Position numbers and translations under genes: made by a program. This document shows positions 24,634 through 34,768 of a stretch of 64,000 nt of DNA, piece by piece. The notes beneath the pieces were generated by a model. It was not told the origin of the DNA and did not search any database. It saw nothing but the letters and a program-made list of their open reading frames with translations. The stretch is from JBNKHG01 sp050290225. Its GTDB lineage: Bacteria > Pseudomonadota > Gammaproteobacteria > Pseudomonadales > Cellvibrionaceae. The first letter of the stretch is position 1. Each line of letters starts with the position of its first letter. The stretch is taken from NCBI GenBank assembly GCA_050290225.1, contig JBNKHG010000057.1, positions 1 to 64,000 of the forward strand, read 5' to 3'.

Positions 24634-27192
24634 ATGACGAAGATGAATGGTCTTTTTTTCAGATGGCATGTCATTGGAGCGGTTTCGGCGATGGCAATGG
24701 CAGGACAAATCTCGGCTGCCGATAGCGTAGGGGAAGGGTCTTATGCTTTGGAGGAGGTAGTCGTTACGGCGCAGAAAAGGGCTGAAAATATACAGGACGT
24801 ACCCATTGCCATTAGTGCATTCAGCGCAGATAAACTGGCCGAGAAGGGTGTGACCAATGTTGCTCAAGTGTCGGATTTTACCCCTAATATTCAGATCGAC
24901 CGGGCGTCGCCGTTCGCCGGATCTTCAACCATTATCAGTGCTTTTATCCGCGGTATCGGCCAGAATGATTTCGCCTTCAATATGGAGCCTGGCGTGGGAC
25001 TTTATGTGGATGGCGTTTACTACGCGAGAACCGTAGGGGCGGCTATCGACCTGTTGGATGTTGAGCGCATGGAAGTCCTTAAAGGCCCCCAGGGCACTCT
25101 CTTCGGTCGCAACACCATCGGTGGTGCCCTGCATGTTGTCACCCGTCGCCCCGGCGATGAGCTGGGGTACGATTTGCAGGTGACAACGGGCAGCTACGAC
25201 CGCTTCGATGTTCGCGGTATAGTGGATATCCCACTGATCGACAATCGACTCTATTCGTCGCTATCCTTTTCCTCCACCAAACGTGACGGTTATCAAAAAC
25301 GTATCGGGTTTGATCCAAGCGTGGTCGATGCCATCAATCCGGTGACGGGCTCAACCTACAGTGACGACTTCTATGACACGGATTCTGATCGCTATGTCCG
25401 TGCCCGCAGCAACGCCGGCGGTTCAACACAGGGCGGTGAAAATGTCCGTAGTATGCGGGCCAAGTTTCTGTTTACCCCTTCCGATACATTTGAATTGAGT
25501 CTGTCGGCAGATGCCACTCGCGCCCGGGAAGATGCCACCCCCGCGACCCTGATCGCCACCAATGGGATGGGATTTCCCTTTGCCCTGTCCTACAACGCCT
25601 GTATCGATGGTGTTGATCCTTCAGGCATATCGTTGGGTCCTGCGCCCACATTTGCCCTGGCCGGTATCTGCGATATAGACCGCGGTCCCATAGCTCAATC
25701 TCTGGCGGACGCCGATAACCGACTGCCGTGGGGCGATCACTTTATTACCGGCGATAAGGATGTTTCCTATGCCACGGGCAGTAACTATTCAGAAGTCGAT
25801 ACCTGGGGAATCAACGCCACGGCCAACTGGGATATAAACGACGCCATGAGCCTGGTATCCATTACCTCCTATAGAAAACTTGAGTCCGTTTTCGGCGTGG
25901 ATACAGACGCTTCGCCACTGGGGTTCCTGGATACCTCCTTCACCATGAATCAGGACCAGCTTTCCCAGGAATTCCAACTCAACATCGACGCATTTGATGG
26001 GCGTTTGCACTCGGTGCTCGGTGCCTACTACTTCGAGGAGCAGGGTGATCTGCTCGATACTGTGACCTTTGGCGCCGGCCTGGTACAGATATACGGCCCC
26101 AATGACCTCGAAAACCGGGCCTTTGCCCTGTTTGCCCACAACAACTTCCAATTGACCGATAATTTAGGGCTGACTTTTGGTGTTCGTGCCACCGAAGAGG
26201 AGAAGACCTTTACCGGGGGACAGCGGGAGGTCAGCGGGTTTACCCCCCTGTTTATCGGCAATTTTGGATTCCCACCGGAAATCTTCCCAGGATTTGCGCA
26301 GGGTGATTTTGATTTGCTGTTTCCGCCGGGTGAGAATAAAAAGGATTTCGATGATGTCTCGGTTAGGGTGGGTCTTGAGTACACCTTTTCAGAGAATGTA
26401 ATGGGCTATGTTTCATTTGCCCAGGGGTACAAAACCGGGGGCTGGACAACACGCCTGGCGGCGCCGGTGGCAGTATCGGATGCCATCGCCTCGAGTATGG
26501 GTTTTGCCGGTGTAGTAGACCCGGTAAATCCACCGGAGCATGATTCGGAAACCGCTGATACTTATGAAGTGGGTATTAAATCGGAGCTGTTTGATCGTCG
26601 CTTGCGTCTCAACGCCGCGCTGTTCAACACCGATTACGAGGATATCCAGGTGGTTTCCGCCCCCGCCTTTACCTTTGGCGCTCCCTGGTTCTTCAATGCG
26701 GGCGATGCGCGCATCCGCGGTGCCGAGATTGAGATGGATTTGAGTGTGACCCACAATTTCCTGGTCAATGCGGCGATTGGTTACCTCGATGCAGAGTATA
26801 AAACGCTGAACGATATGGCGCTTGCGGGTGGTATTACCCTGGATCACCAGTTGATGAATGTGCCGGAAACCTCTGCCAATTTAGGGGGAACCTATACCTT
26901 CGACCTTGACGGCAGCGGTACCTTGGCATTGCACGTTGACGTGATCCACAAGGGGGAAATGGCCAGGGATCTCACCAATACACCGGAGTTGATCGAGGAT
27001 GGTTTTACCACTGCGAATGTATCCGTCACCTATGAGTCTTCGGATGAAGCCTGGCAGTTGGTATTGGGGGGCGAAAATGTCACTGACGAGCGATTTATCG
27101 TCACCGGAAATAACAACCAGGCAGTCGGTTCACTCACCGCGACCTACAATCGACCCCGTACCTGGTTCCTGTCGTTGAATTTTCGTCACTGA
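24634..27192 (+). CDS. TonB-dependent outer-membrane receptor
   Basis: 852 residues with GAGAGGG upstream. Signal peptide of about 28 residues (MAMAGQISAAD), then a TonB-box-like EEVVVTAQKR (41-50). A plug domain follows with DVERMEVLKGPQGTLFGRNTIGGALHVVTRRP, then a 22-strand barrel ending in the aromatic NRPRTWFLSLNFRH, typical for outer-membrane insertion. Substrate unknown; no siderophore genes are near. Followed by aryl aldehyde and alcohol dehydrogenases, so uptake of aryl alcohols, lignin oligomers or similar aromatics is the best guess (inference). Confidence 0.9.
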   Translation: MTKMNGLFFRWHVIGAVSAMAMAGQISAADSVGEGSYALEEVVVTAQKRAENIQDVPIAISAFSADKLAEKGVTNVAQVSDFTPNIQIDRASPFAGSSTIISAFIRGIGQNDFAFNMEPGVGLYVDGVYYARTVGAAIDLLDVERMEVLKGPQGTLFGRNTIGGALHVVTRRPGDELGYDLQVTTGSYDRFDVRGIVDIPLIDNRLYSSLSFSSTKRDGYQKRIGFDPSVVDAINPVTGSTYSDDFYDTDSDRYVRARSNAGGSTQGGENVRSMRAKFLFTPSDTFELSLSADATRAREDATPATLIATNGMGFPFALSYNACIDGVDPSGISLGPAPTFALAGICDIDRGPIAQSLADADNRLPWGDHFITGDKDVSYATGSNYSEVDTWGINATANWDINDAMSLVSITSYRKLESVFGVDTDASPLGFLDTSFTMNQDQLSQEFQLNIDAFDGRLHSVLGAYYFEEQGDLLDTVTFGAGLVQIYGPNDLENRAFALFAHNNFQLTDNLGLTFGVRATEEEKTFTGGQREVSGFTPLFIGNFGFPPEIFPGFAQGDFDLLFPPGENKKDFDDVSVRVGLEYTFSENVMGYVSFAQGYKTGGWTTRLAAPVAVSDAIASSMGFAGVVDPVNPPEHDSETADTYEVGIKSELFDRRLRLNAALFNTDYEDIQVVSAPAFTFGAPWFFNAGDARIRGAEIEMDLSVTHNFLVNAAIGYLDAEYKTLNDMALAGGITLDHQLMNVPETSANLGGTYTFDLDGSGTLALHVDVIHKGEMARDLTNTPELIEDGFTTANVSVTYESSDEAWQLVLGGENVTDERFIVTGNNNQAVGSLTATYNRPRTWFLSLNFRH

Positions 27193-27319
27193 CCATTGCA
27201 TGTGGACCGCCGGCACGGTGTTTTTGGGGGCAGGGTTTGAGGCGAAAACGCAACTCGCTGATAAACACGATGCTGGTGATCGGCAAACTGGATAATGTTC
27301 ATTTTGGAGTGCTTGTATC

Positions 27320-28795
27320 GTGAAAAAATCTGAAATTGAAAGTCTACTGGGTGACTCTCGCTGGCAGGGGCGGGTATTCAATGGCGACTGGACCCTGTCG
27401 CAGGGCGGAAGCTGCGAGGTAGTGGAACCCGCCTCCGGTGCTACCCTGTCCAGTGTCGGTTTCGCCAATGCTGAGGATGTCTCCCAAGCCTGCGGCGATG
27501 CCGCCGAAGCCCAGATCAAATGGGCCAGGCTGGACGCACGCGAGCGTGGAAAGCTGTTGCTCAGAGCCGCCGACATTCTGCATCGGCATACCGATGAGCT
27601 GGTCGCCTGTGTTGCGCGGGAATCAGGCGGTATTATGCCTAAAGGTGGGCGCGAAGTGGGGGCGGCGATCGACATTCTGCATAGCGCCGCGGCATTGACA
27701 CAGCAGTCCTGCGGTGAGGTACTGCAGAGTCCGCCCGGGCGCTTGAGTTATGCTCGCCGGGTACCCCGGGGCGTTGTGGGCGTCATTTCCCCCTTCAACT
27801 TCCCGTTGATTCTCTCCATGCGGGCGGTAGCGCCAGCGTTGGCTACCGGAAATGCGGTAGTGCTCAAGCCCGACCCGCAAACACCGGTTTCAGGCGGCTT
27901 TATTATCGCCCGCGCCTTTGAGGAGGCGGGCTTGCCCGCTGGCGTGTTACATGTACTGCCCGGCGCCGCCGACGCAGGCGAAGCCCTTTGCACCAATCGT
28001 CATGTGCAGATGATCCAGTTTACCGGTTCAACCGCTGTAGGTCGCCAGGTGGGGGCGTTGGCCGGCAAGCACTTGAAGCGGGTGTCTCTGGAACTGGGTG
28101 GCAATAACGCACTGATTATCCTCGACGATGCTGATATCGATGCCGCCGTCAATAATGCCGCCTGGGGAGCCTTTCTTCATCAGGGGCAGATCTGTATGGC
28201 CTCGAGCCGTATCTTCGTACAGGAGGCGATACGCGAGGAATTTACCCGCAAACTGGCGATCAAGGCTGCGGAGCTGCCGATGGGTGACCCAATGTCCGGG
28301 CAAGTGGCTCTTGGGCCCGTCATCAACGAAAAACAATTACAGCGGGTGAAATCCATTATCGCAGACTCGGTCAGTGCCGGTGCCCGGATCGAAGCCGGAG
28401 GCGAGAGTGTGGAATTGTTTCATCAGCCGACAGTTCTGTCGGGCGTCGAGCCGGGAATGCGCGCCTTCGACGAGGAGACCTTTGGCCCGGTGGCCAATAT
28501 TATCGGTTTCGAAACCGACAATGATGTTTTGCGGCTGGCCAATCAGCATGAGGGCGCATTGGCCGCAGCGGTGATTTCGCAGTCGGTGGGCCGCGCCATG
28601 GGCATTGCCGAGCAACTCAATGCCGGCATGGTGCACGTCAACGATCAAACCGTCAATGACGACGCCAACAATCCGTTTGGTGGCCCTGGTGTGGCGGGTG
28701 CCGGTTCCGCCGTGGGCGGACCTGCGGACCTTGATGAATACACACGCTGGCAATGGGTAACAATCCAGGAAAAACCGCCGACGTATCCGTTCTGA
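27320..28795 (+). CDS. Benzaldehyde dehydrogenase-type NAD(P) aldehyde dehydrogenase (XylC-like)
   Basis: 491 residues, ALDH superfamily. NAD-binding segment FTGSTAVGRQVGALAG (234-249); catalytic glutamate in LELGGNNALI (about 257-266); catalytic cysteine in HQGQICMASSR. The lineage with SPFNFPLILSMRAVAPALA and LELGGNNALI resembles XylC benzaldehyde dehydrogenases. It oxidises an aromatic aldehyde to the acid. The next gene encodes a matching XylB-like alcohol dehydrogenase, 25 bp on. Substrates may be benzaldehyde, 4-hydroxybenzaldehyde or vanillin-type aldehydes. Confidence 0.85.
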   Translation: MKKSEIESLLGDSRWQGRVFNGDWTLSQGGSCEVVEPASGATLSSVGFANAEDVSQACGDAAEAQIKWARLDARERGKLLLRAADILHRHTDELVACVARESGGIMPKGGREVGAAIDILHSAAALTQQSCGEVLQSPPGRLSYARRVPRGVVGVISPFNFPLILSMRAVAPALATGNAVVLKPDPQTPVSGGFIIARAFEEAGLPAGVLHVLPGAADAGEALCTNRHVQMIQFTGSTAVGRQVGALAGKHLKRVSLELGGNNALIILDDADIDAAVNNAAWGAFLHQGQICMASSRIFVQEAIREEFTRKLAIKAAELPMGDPMSGQVALGPVINEKQLQRVKSIIADSVSAGARIEAGGESVELFHQPTVLSGVEPGMRAFDEETFGPVANIIGFETDNDVLRLANQHEGALAAAVISQSVGRAMGIAEQLNAGMVHVNDQTVNDDANNPFGGPGVAGAGSAVGGPADLDEYTRWQWVTIQEKPPTYPF

Positions 28796-28820
28796 TTTGG
28801 TATTCAAACCGGAGCCCTGT

Positions 28821-29933
28821 ATGAAAATAAGAGCAGCCGTATGCCGCGCACCGCAGGCACCATTATCCATTGAAATCCTTGATCTGGAGGCGCCGCGCGA
28901 TACCGAAATCCTTGTGCGTGTGGTCGCCACAGGGGTTTGTCATACCGACATCGTAGTGCGGGATGGCCATTTGCCCACGCCGCATCCCGTGGTGCTCGGG
29001 CACGAAGGTGCGGGTGTTGTGACTAAAGTGGGCAGTGCCGTGAACAAGGTGAAGGAGGGCGATCATGTGGTGATGACGTTCAATTCCTGCGGCCAATGCC
29101 CGAGTTGTGTGGAGCAGGCTGCGACCTACTGCCACGAGTTCTTTCCGCGAAACTTCTTTGGCACGCGAGCCGATGGCAGCAGTGCCCTGTCCAGTAACGG
29201 CGAAACGGTGCATGGAAACTTCTTCGGCCAATCCTCGTTTGCGACCTATGCCCTGTGTCACGAACGAAATATTGTCAAAGTCCCGAGAGAGGCGCCGCTG
29301 GAATTGTTGGGGCCGCTCGCCTGTGGGGTACAGACCGGCGCCGGGGCGGTGATCAATGCCCTGAAGGTTGCCGCTGGCAAATCTTTCGCCGTGTTTGGCA
29401 GCGGCTCGGTGGGACTGTCAGCGATTATGGCGGCGCGTCTGGTGGGGGCTGGCAGGATCATCGCGGTGGATGTCAATCCGGATCGCCTGGCATTTGCCCG
29501 CGAAGTCGGCGCCACTGATACCATTGACTCCCGGGATATCAATGTCAGTGAGGCGATTGTCGAACTCACCGGCGGCGGGCTCCGCTATGCGCTGGACACC
29601 ACGGGCAGGAGCGATGTGATACGCGAGGCGGTATTGAGCCTCGCGCCCCGTGGTACCTGCGGTATCCTGGGGGCTTCCCCTGAAGGCAGTGAAATCAATC
29701 TCGACGAAACCCACTTCATGAGCGGTGGCCGCCGCTTGATCGGAATTGTTGAAGGAGAATCGACGCCGGACGTGTTTATTCCCGAACTGGTAGACCTGTA
29801 CACCCAGGGCCGTTTCCCTTTTGACAAAATGGTCAAGTTCTATGAATTCGAAGAGATCAATGAAGCCATTCGCGACTCTGAAAAAGGTACTGCCATCAAA
29901 CCGATTTTGAGAGTCTCAGACGTTAATATGTAG
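28821..29933 (+). CDS. Zinc-dependent aryl-alcohol dehydrogenase (XylB-like)
   Basis: 370 residues from ATG 28821, with GGAG upstream. Class III-like zinc ADH: catalytic-zinc residues in GVCHTDIVVRDG and LGHEGAGVV, a structural-zinc cysteine group in CGQCPSCVEQAATYC, and Rossmann motif FGSGSVGLSAI near 195. The family oxidises benzyl-type alcohols with NAD. Together with the preceding aldehyde dehydrogenase it would convert an aryl alcohol to the benzoate, for example 4-hydroxybenzyl alcohol into the PobA pathway or vanillyl alcohol into vanillate. Confidence 0.88.
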   Translation: MKIRAAVCRAPQAPLSIEILDLEAPRDTEILVRVVATGVCHTDIVVRDGHLPTPHPVVLGHEGAGVVTKVGSAVNKVKEGDHVVMTFNSCGQCPSCVEQAATYCHEFFPRNFFGTRADGSSALSSNGETVHGNFFGQSSFATYALCHERNIVKVPREAPLELLGPLACGVQTGAGAVINALKVAAGKSFAVFGSGSVGLSAIMAARLVGAGRIIAVDVNPDRLAFAREVGATDTIDSRDINVSEAIVELTGGGLRYALDTTGRSDVIREAVLSLAPRGTCGILGASPEGSEINLDETHFMSGGRRLIGIVEGESTPDVFIPELVDLYTQGRFPFDKMVKFYEFEEINEAIRDSEKGTAIKPILRVSDVNM

Positions 29934-30146
29934 AGTGGAATCGGCTGTAGTCTCAACGCCGTGCCAGGCCAGAGTGGAAGGGGAGATCACCGGCAGAAAT
30001 CCTGTCTGGAAAACCCCATTCGCACTGGCTGGAACTGATGAGTTTTGAAAGATTTACACACGCCGCTGAAATTCAACTATCCTGCCGATTCGACTATCTT
30101 ACATAAGGTAGCTGTACAGGGAGGCGTAAACAGGAGTGAAAATAGG

Positions 30147-30167
30147 AGGGGCACAAGTAGTGCCCCT
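30147..30167 (-). terminator. Terminator hairpin between convergent genes
   Basis: Perfect 8-bp stem AGGGGCAC / GTGCCCCT with a 5-nt loop. On the minus strand it lies 30 bp past the TonB receptor stop and is followed by CCTATTTT, so it best serves that gene. Confidence 0.65.
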
Positions 30168-30197
30168 GAATGTATCTCTTGCTTAATGGCGACTGGC

Positions 30198-32618
30198 TCA
30201 GAATAAGCGCTTCACTTTTAATGTATAGGTTCTTGGCAGGCCGGGAGCCCCGTAGGCGGTGCCTCCGCCGCCCACTACAGCGTCTGTCTTGGAAGTGAAG
30301 TAAAACTTGTCTGACAGATTGCGACCAATCAAGGATACTTGCCAGTCTTCGTTGTCTGATATCCAGGTAATATTGGCATTCACAAGCGTATAGTCATCGA
30401 TCAACTGGTTTTCGGTGTTTTCCGTACTGGCATAGATATCATCCTGATAAGAGGCGTCCAGGCGTGGTATGAACGTACCTGCCGATGTCTTCCACTCGTA
30501 TTGTATGCCCAGGCTCCAGGTCATTTCCGGTGTGTATGGGGTTACCACATCATCCGACAGTCCTGTGGCCGCCTCTATGCTGGTAAATTCGAAATCCAGG
30601 TAGCTGATGGAACCATCAATCGTGAGGCCATCGATCGGCAGGAAATCAAATTCCAGTTCGGCACCTTTTACGTCGGAATCACCACCATTTTGTGGTGTCA
30701 GGCAAGGATTACCAAAGATCGGGCCGAATAACTCTGTACATTCGTTAAATGTCAGTAATACATCGGAGTAATCATTCTGGAAAAGGGCGCCATTAACGCG
30801 TAGCTTGTTCTCCAGCAAGTCCGCTTTAAAACCAATTTCATAGGCTTCCAGTTCTTCAGGTTGGAAGGTTACCGCTTGCACGTTGTAGAAGGGACGTGGA
30901 TTTACACCGCCACCCTTAAAGCCGGTGGACCATTGCGCATATGCCATCACATTGTCATTGATGTTATAGCTTAAGGCCACGCGGTAGTCAGTCCGCTCAT
31001 CCTCGAAAGAACTTGTAGTGCCATCGAGACTGGAGATCAGGCAGTTGGGTGGATTGCCCGGGGTTCCGGGAGGGCCCAAACACGGCTCGATGGTTGACAG
31101 ATCTGCATTGTGACGTGCGTATTCGTAATCCTTCTGGTCGTCGGTATAACGAATGCCCAGGGTCAGGGCCAGGTTGTCATTCAGATGCCAAATGCTCTGA
31201 CCGAAGACGGCCCAAGTGGTGGAATCCACCGGGTCAGGGCCGTGGATAAAGTCAAAGCCCACATAGCCCAGGGTTACCCGGGCCTCCATTTCCGTATCCG
31301 CATCAAAGTAGAAGGCACCGACCGTATAGTCCACATCGCCGGCTTTACCATTTAAACGGAACTCCTGGCTAAGTTGATTGTGATGCAGCACCTGATACAA
31401 CTGCTGAACTTGTGCGGGAGTGCCATCGGGGTCGGTACCAAAGCTACTGTCGTATTTGCGGTATCCGGTGATGGACTGCAGCTGGATGTCGTCCGAAAGT
31501 TGCCAGTCAACATTCAAGGAGTATCCCGTGGCATCCAGCGTCTGCTCGGGCGTAATGGTCGATCCGGTATTGGGATCGGTGTAGGTTGAATAGGTGACAT
31601 AGGGGTCATCCGGGATAAACTGGTTGCCCAGGTCCGGGTTAATAAGGGCTTGCAGGAACGGAGGAAGGCTATCCGCAGTGGATTGAATCACTGGCCAAAT
31701 TTGATTTCCCAGGAACACCGGTGCCACCGTGGGGCCGGTGGCAAATATTGTGTTTGCTGGTGTCTCAGATTTGTCGTTCAGGACATCTGCCGAGAACGTC
31801 ATCTCCAGGTCGTCCGATGGAATCCATCGCACTGTACCTTTGAGTGCGGTATAGCTGATACCACCTTGTGTATCCGTCTCACAGCCGGAACCTTTGATCT
31901 GGGAGGAAAGGCCCAGCTCGGCCGCGGCGGCAGGATTGGCACAACCAAAATCCTGGACGCTGATATGACCTTCCCGCGTGCGGGAGACACCCGCAATACG
32001 CGCGTAAAGTGTTTCCGGCACCAGGGTCAGGTTGGTGCCGGCGCGGGTGGATACTTCGTCATAGGTGCCATAGGCGACTTCCACATAACCGTCGTTTTCT
32101 TCGCTCGGCTTTTTCGAGTACAGTTTGATGGCGCCGCCAATGGAGTTTTTCCCCGCCAATGTGCCCTGGGGGCCACGCAGGACTTCCACGCGCTCAAGGT
32201 CCAGCAGATCCAGTACGGAACCTGTGAGCGTGGAGTAATAGACGTCGTCAACGTACAGGCCAACGCCGGGTTCCAGGGCCGGGTTAAAGTCGGTTTGTCC
32301 GACGCCCCGAATAAAACCAATCAGGGATGGGCCGGCGAAGGAACCTGCTGCGGTCAAGGTCACGTTCGGTGCTTGCGCCGCGATATCCTGAACCGATTGC
32401 TGGCCACGCGCTTCGAGAGTCTTACCGCTGATCGCGGTGATAGCGATAGGTGTGTCCTGCACATTTTGCTCGATGAACTGGGCGGTCACAACGATTTCTT
32501 CCAGTCCCAGCTGTTCCTGATTGGTGTCCTGCTGAGCTATGGCAGCCCCGGATAATACCATTGAGGCGGCGGGAATAAGCCGTGCCAGGTGTTTGACTGT
32601 GAACGGTGTGTTTTTCAT
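30198..32618 (-). CDS. TonB-dependent outer-membrane receptor
   Basis: 806 residues from ATG 32618 with GAGAGGGAAG upstream. Signal peptide of about 28 residues ending ...AAIAQQ, TonB-box-like LEEIVVTAQF (about 39-48). The plug domain carries IRGVGQTDFNPALEPGVG and LERVEVLRGPQGTLAGKNSIGGAIKLYSKKP, and the barrel ends in GLPRTYTLKVKRLF. Clearly a paralogue of the receptor at 24634 but diverged. It stands alone, convergent with the aryl-alcohol operon and upstream of a broken hydrolase. The ligand is unknown; an aromatic or plant-derived compound is inferred from the neighbourhood. Confidence 0.9.
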   Translation of the reverse strand: MKNTPFTVKHLARLIPAASMVLSGAAIAQQDTNQEQLGLEEIVVTAQFIEQNVQDTPIAITAISGKTLEARGQQSVQDIAAQAPNVTLTAAGSFAGPSLIGFIRGVGQTDFNPALEPGVGLYVDDVYYSTLTGSVLDLLDLERVEVLRGPQGTLAGKNSIGGAIKLYSKKPSEENDGYVEVAYGTYDEVSTRAGTNLTLVPETLYARIAGVSRTREGHISVQDFGCANPAAAAELGLSSQIKGSGCETDTQGGISYTALKGTVRWIPSDDLEMTFSADVLNDKSETPANTIFATGPTVAPVFLGNQIWPVIQSTADSLPPFLQALINPDLGNQFIPDDPYVTYSTYTDPNTGSTITPEQTLDATGYSLNVDWQLSDDIQLQSITGYRKYDSSFGTDPDGTPAQVQQLYQVLHHNQLSQEFRLNGKAGDVDYTVGAFYFDADTEMEARVTLGYVGFDFIHGPDPVDSTTWAVFGQSIWHLNDNLALTLGIRYTDDQKDYEYARHNADLSTIEPCLGPPGTPGNPPNCLISSLDGTTSSFEDERTDYRVALSYNINDNVMAYAQWSTGFKGGGVNPRPFYNVQAVTFQPEELEAYEIGFKADLLENKLRVNGALFQNDYSDVLLTFNECTELFGPIFGNPCLTPQNGGDSDVKGAELEFDFLPIDGLTIDGSISYLDFEFTSIEAATGLSDDVVTPYTPEMTWSLGIQYEWKTSAGTFIPRLDASYQDDIYASTENTENQLIDDYTLVNANITWISDNEDWQVSLIGRNLSDKFYFTSKTDAVVGGGGTAYGAPGLPRTYTLKVKRLF

Positions 32619-32793
32619 ATGTCTTCCCTCTCGTGTTTAGCGTTATAGGTTATATTAGGAAGTTTTAATGTAACGACTGTGCTTTCGTTAAATATATCTG
32701 ATTTACTTCAGCCCGACAGCGACAAAAACGAAGCCCAGTAGGACTGATGCGGATAATTGTTATGCAATATAGCAATTTTGTAAAGGTTTGAGA

Positions 32794-33688
32794 TTATTGA
32801 TACTTGGGTTCCCATTTGGATGCCGCCTGGAAGAATTCGACAGACTCCCTTATTGCGGCATCGTTCTTGTCCTGCGGTGGGAAATAACTGAGTTTCACCA
32901 CCACGGTTTTGGTGGATGGATCGACAAAGATAAATTGTCCTTGCAACCCTATTGCCGAGTAGGCGGGTGTTCCGGAAAGCGTCCACCATTGATAGCCGTA
33001 ATCCAATAGTTGGTCTTGTTTACCGGTGGGGCGCGTGGATTCCCTGATCCATTCGGGGGACACAATCTGTTTGCCGTTAACGCGCCCCTCATTCTGCATC
33101 ATCAGACCGATGCGAGCATAATCTCGCATCACGGCGTTAAAGCCGGCGCCGCTGAATTCCCGCCCAACGCCGGGTTCTCCATCCATAATAAAGAACCCAT
33201 CGGCTTCAGCGCCTAAGGGTTCCCAGAGGTGGGTGGTCATGTAGGAGGAGAGAGTGCCTCCCTGGCTGATTCGCTCAATGAGCAAACCCAAAACTGCCGT
33301 ATCGATGGTTTTGTATTGGAAAACTTCCCCGGGAGGATGCATGCGCCCTATATTTATCGCCGCATCGACAAACCGGGTGACGTTTTTAACCAGTGATGTA
33401 ATGTGATTTCGTGCCGCTATGCCCGGTGGGTGAAACTGCGCCGGCGCGGGATACGTTTCTGGTAGTAAACAGCGTATCCATACTGCGGAAGGTGAGTGTA
33501 TTGATATTCCCGTCGAGCATCTCCCAGCGGACATTCTGGATGGCGACGGGCACTTTTGAGGCAGGTCCCACTTCAGCGACTCTGGGATTAACGCTCATTT
33601 GGGCGAAGACCATGCCGGGGAGTATCCCGAGGGACAGGCTTCCCAAAAGACGGATCAGCCAGCGTTGTTTTCTTGTTCCTTTCTTCAT
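32794..33688 (-). pseudogene. Serine hydrolase (class C beta-lactamase / 6-aminohexanoate-dimer hydrolase family), internal deletion
   Basis: The N-terminal piece (33688 down to about 33440) has a signal peptide (LGILPGMVFAQ) and the family segment FRSMDTLFTTRNVSRAG. The C-terminal piece in another frame carries HPPGEVFQYKTIDTAVLGLL, NAVMRDYARIGLMM and YGYQWWTLSG, and runs to the stop at 32794. The stretch between, which in intact members holds the catalytic SxxK motif and about 80-100 residues, is missing, and the frame changes at the junction. The protein could not be active. Such enzymes hydrolyse esters or amides in the periplasm. Decayed remnant. Confidence 0.85.
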
Positions 33689-34038
33689 TCACACGACCTT
33701 TTTACGTTATTGATTCCCGCTCCATAATTCGGTACCGCTGAATAATCCAGAGGGGATTGGCGTTGTATGGTTTGATGTCGTACAGATTGATGTTAACAAG
33801 GGGATAGAATGGCAGTCATGTCCCATATGGGGTATGGCTCGTGACCAGGAATTTCCCAGGATATGTGTATCGTAGCGGTGAGTAATCCCGGACGGGGGGT
33901 AGTCTGCATAAGCCTGGACACGGCATTTTCCAAAATACCCCGGTAGGGGTATGGGGTATATTCAGAGAGTTATTTAGACTCTTGAGAAATATTCAGTCTA
34001 TGCGCGCTGTGCAACGTGTGTTCTTCAGGTGTCCGACA
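33689..34038. other. Intergenic region with GGGGTAT palindromes
   Basis: 350 bp without a gene, between the divergently placed serine-hydrolase remnant and the amidotransferase gene. It holds ATACCCC-GGTA-GGGGTAT (33935-33952), a perfect 7-bp inverted repeat immediately followed by another GGGGTAT, and CCCATATGGG (33822-33831) followed by GTATGG. These could be operator sites for the downstream gene. Otherwise nothing recognised. Confidence 0.35.
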
Positions 34039-34755
34039 ATGGCAGTAACAATTGGTATTTTAGAAACCGGTTTAACACCCCCGGAATTGATCGACGAGCA
34101 TAACAGCTACGGCAATATGTTCATTGAGCTTCTGGGCGCAGCTGATTCCTCTTTGGACTTCAAGGTCTATCGCGTACTTGATGAGCAGTTTCCCGACTCA
34201 GTCAATGCTTGCGACGGCTGGGTTATTACCGGCTCCCGTCACGGGGTCTATGAAAACCTGCCATGGATGCAGCACCTGAAGCGTTTTCTAGTGGATTGTC
34301 GGGAGGCGCAAAAGAAGGTCGTCGGCATCTGTTTTGGCCATCAGATCCTGGCGGAAGCGATGGGTGGCAAGGTGGAAAAGTCGAATAAAGGGTGGGGCAT
34401 TGGCCCTCATACTTACCGTCTCAATGGGCGACGTTTCTACATCGATGGGGAGAGTGACAGCTTTACCATTAACGCGATGCACCAGGACCAGGTGGTGGCG
34501 CTTCCTCCCGGGGCCGATATTCTGGCATCATCCGATTTTTGCCCATACGCAGGCTTGTATTACGGCGATTGGGCAATATCGTTCCAGTCGCATCCCGAGT
34601 TTTCGGATGCGTATGAAACCGCTTTGATTGGTCTGCGTCGGCAGTCCCTGTTTGCCGGTGAGCTTGCCGAAGCGGCACTGGAAAAAATCTCAGACGATGG
34701 GTATCGCAACGAAGGTTCTCGTGTGGCAACCTGGATGGTGAACTTCCTGAAGTGA
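34039..34755 (+). CDS. Class I glutamine amidotransferase-like protein
   Basis: 238 residues from ATG 34039; the frame opens at 33982, but MAVTIGILETG is the natural domain start. GATase-1 fold with the nucleophile in GICFGHQILAEAMGG and the catalytic His-Glu pair in FQSHPEFS, so the glutaminase-type triad is complete. Stand-alone members of this GMP-synthase-like group act on glutamine or gamma-glutamyl compounds; no synthase partner is adjacent, so the acceptor is unknown. Ends 13 bp from the convergent AraC gene of the ferulate block. A gamma-glutamyl conjugate hydrolase is one possibility (inference). Confidence 0.8.
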   Translation: MAVTIGILETGLTPPELIDEHNSYGNMFIELLGAADSSLDFKVYRVLDEQFPDSVNACDGWVITGSRHGVYENLPWMQHLKRFLVDCREAQKKVVGICFGHQILAEAMGGKVEKSNKGWGIGPHTYRLNGRRFYIDGESDSFTINAMHQDQVVALPPGADILASSDFCPYAGLYYGDWAISFQSHPEFSDAYETALIGLRRQSLFAGELAEAALEKISDDGYRNEGSRVATWMVNFLK

Positions 34756-34768
34756 TGTCTGCTGCCGG

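Noticed and set aside
24634..27192. Siderophore uptake role for the TonB receptors
   Set aside because: No siderophore synthesis, ferric reductase, heme or Fur-box-like feature was seen near any of the three; neighbours are aromatic catabolic genes.
30092..30111. Palindrome CTATCTTA-CATAAGGTAG between the convergent operons as an operator
   Set aside because: Imperfect and located between two 3' ends, where no promoter is expected.
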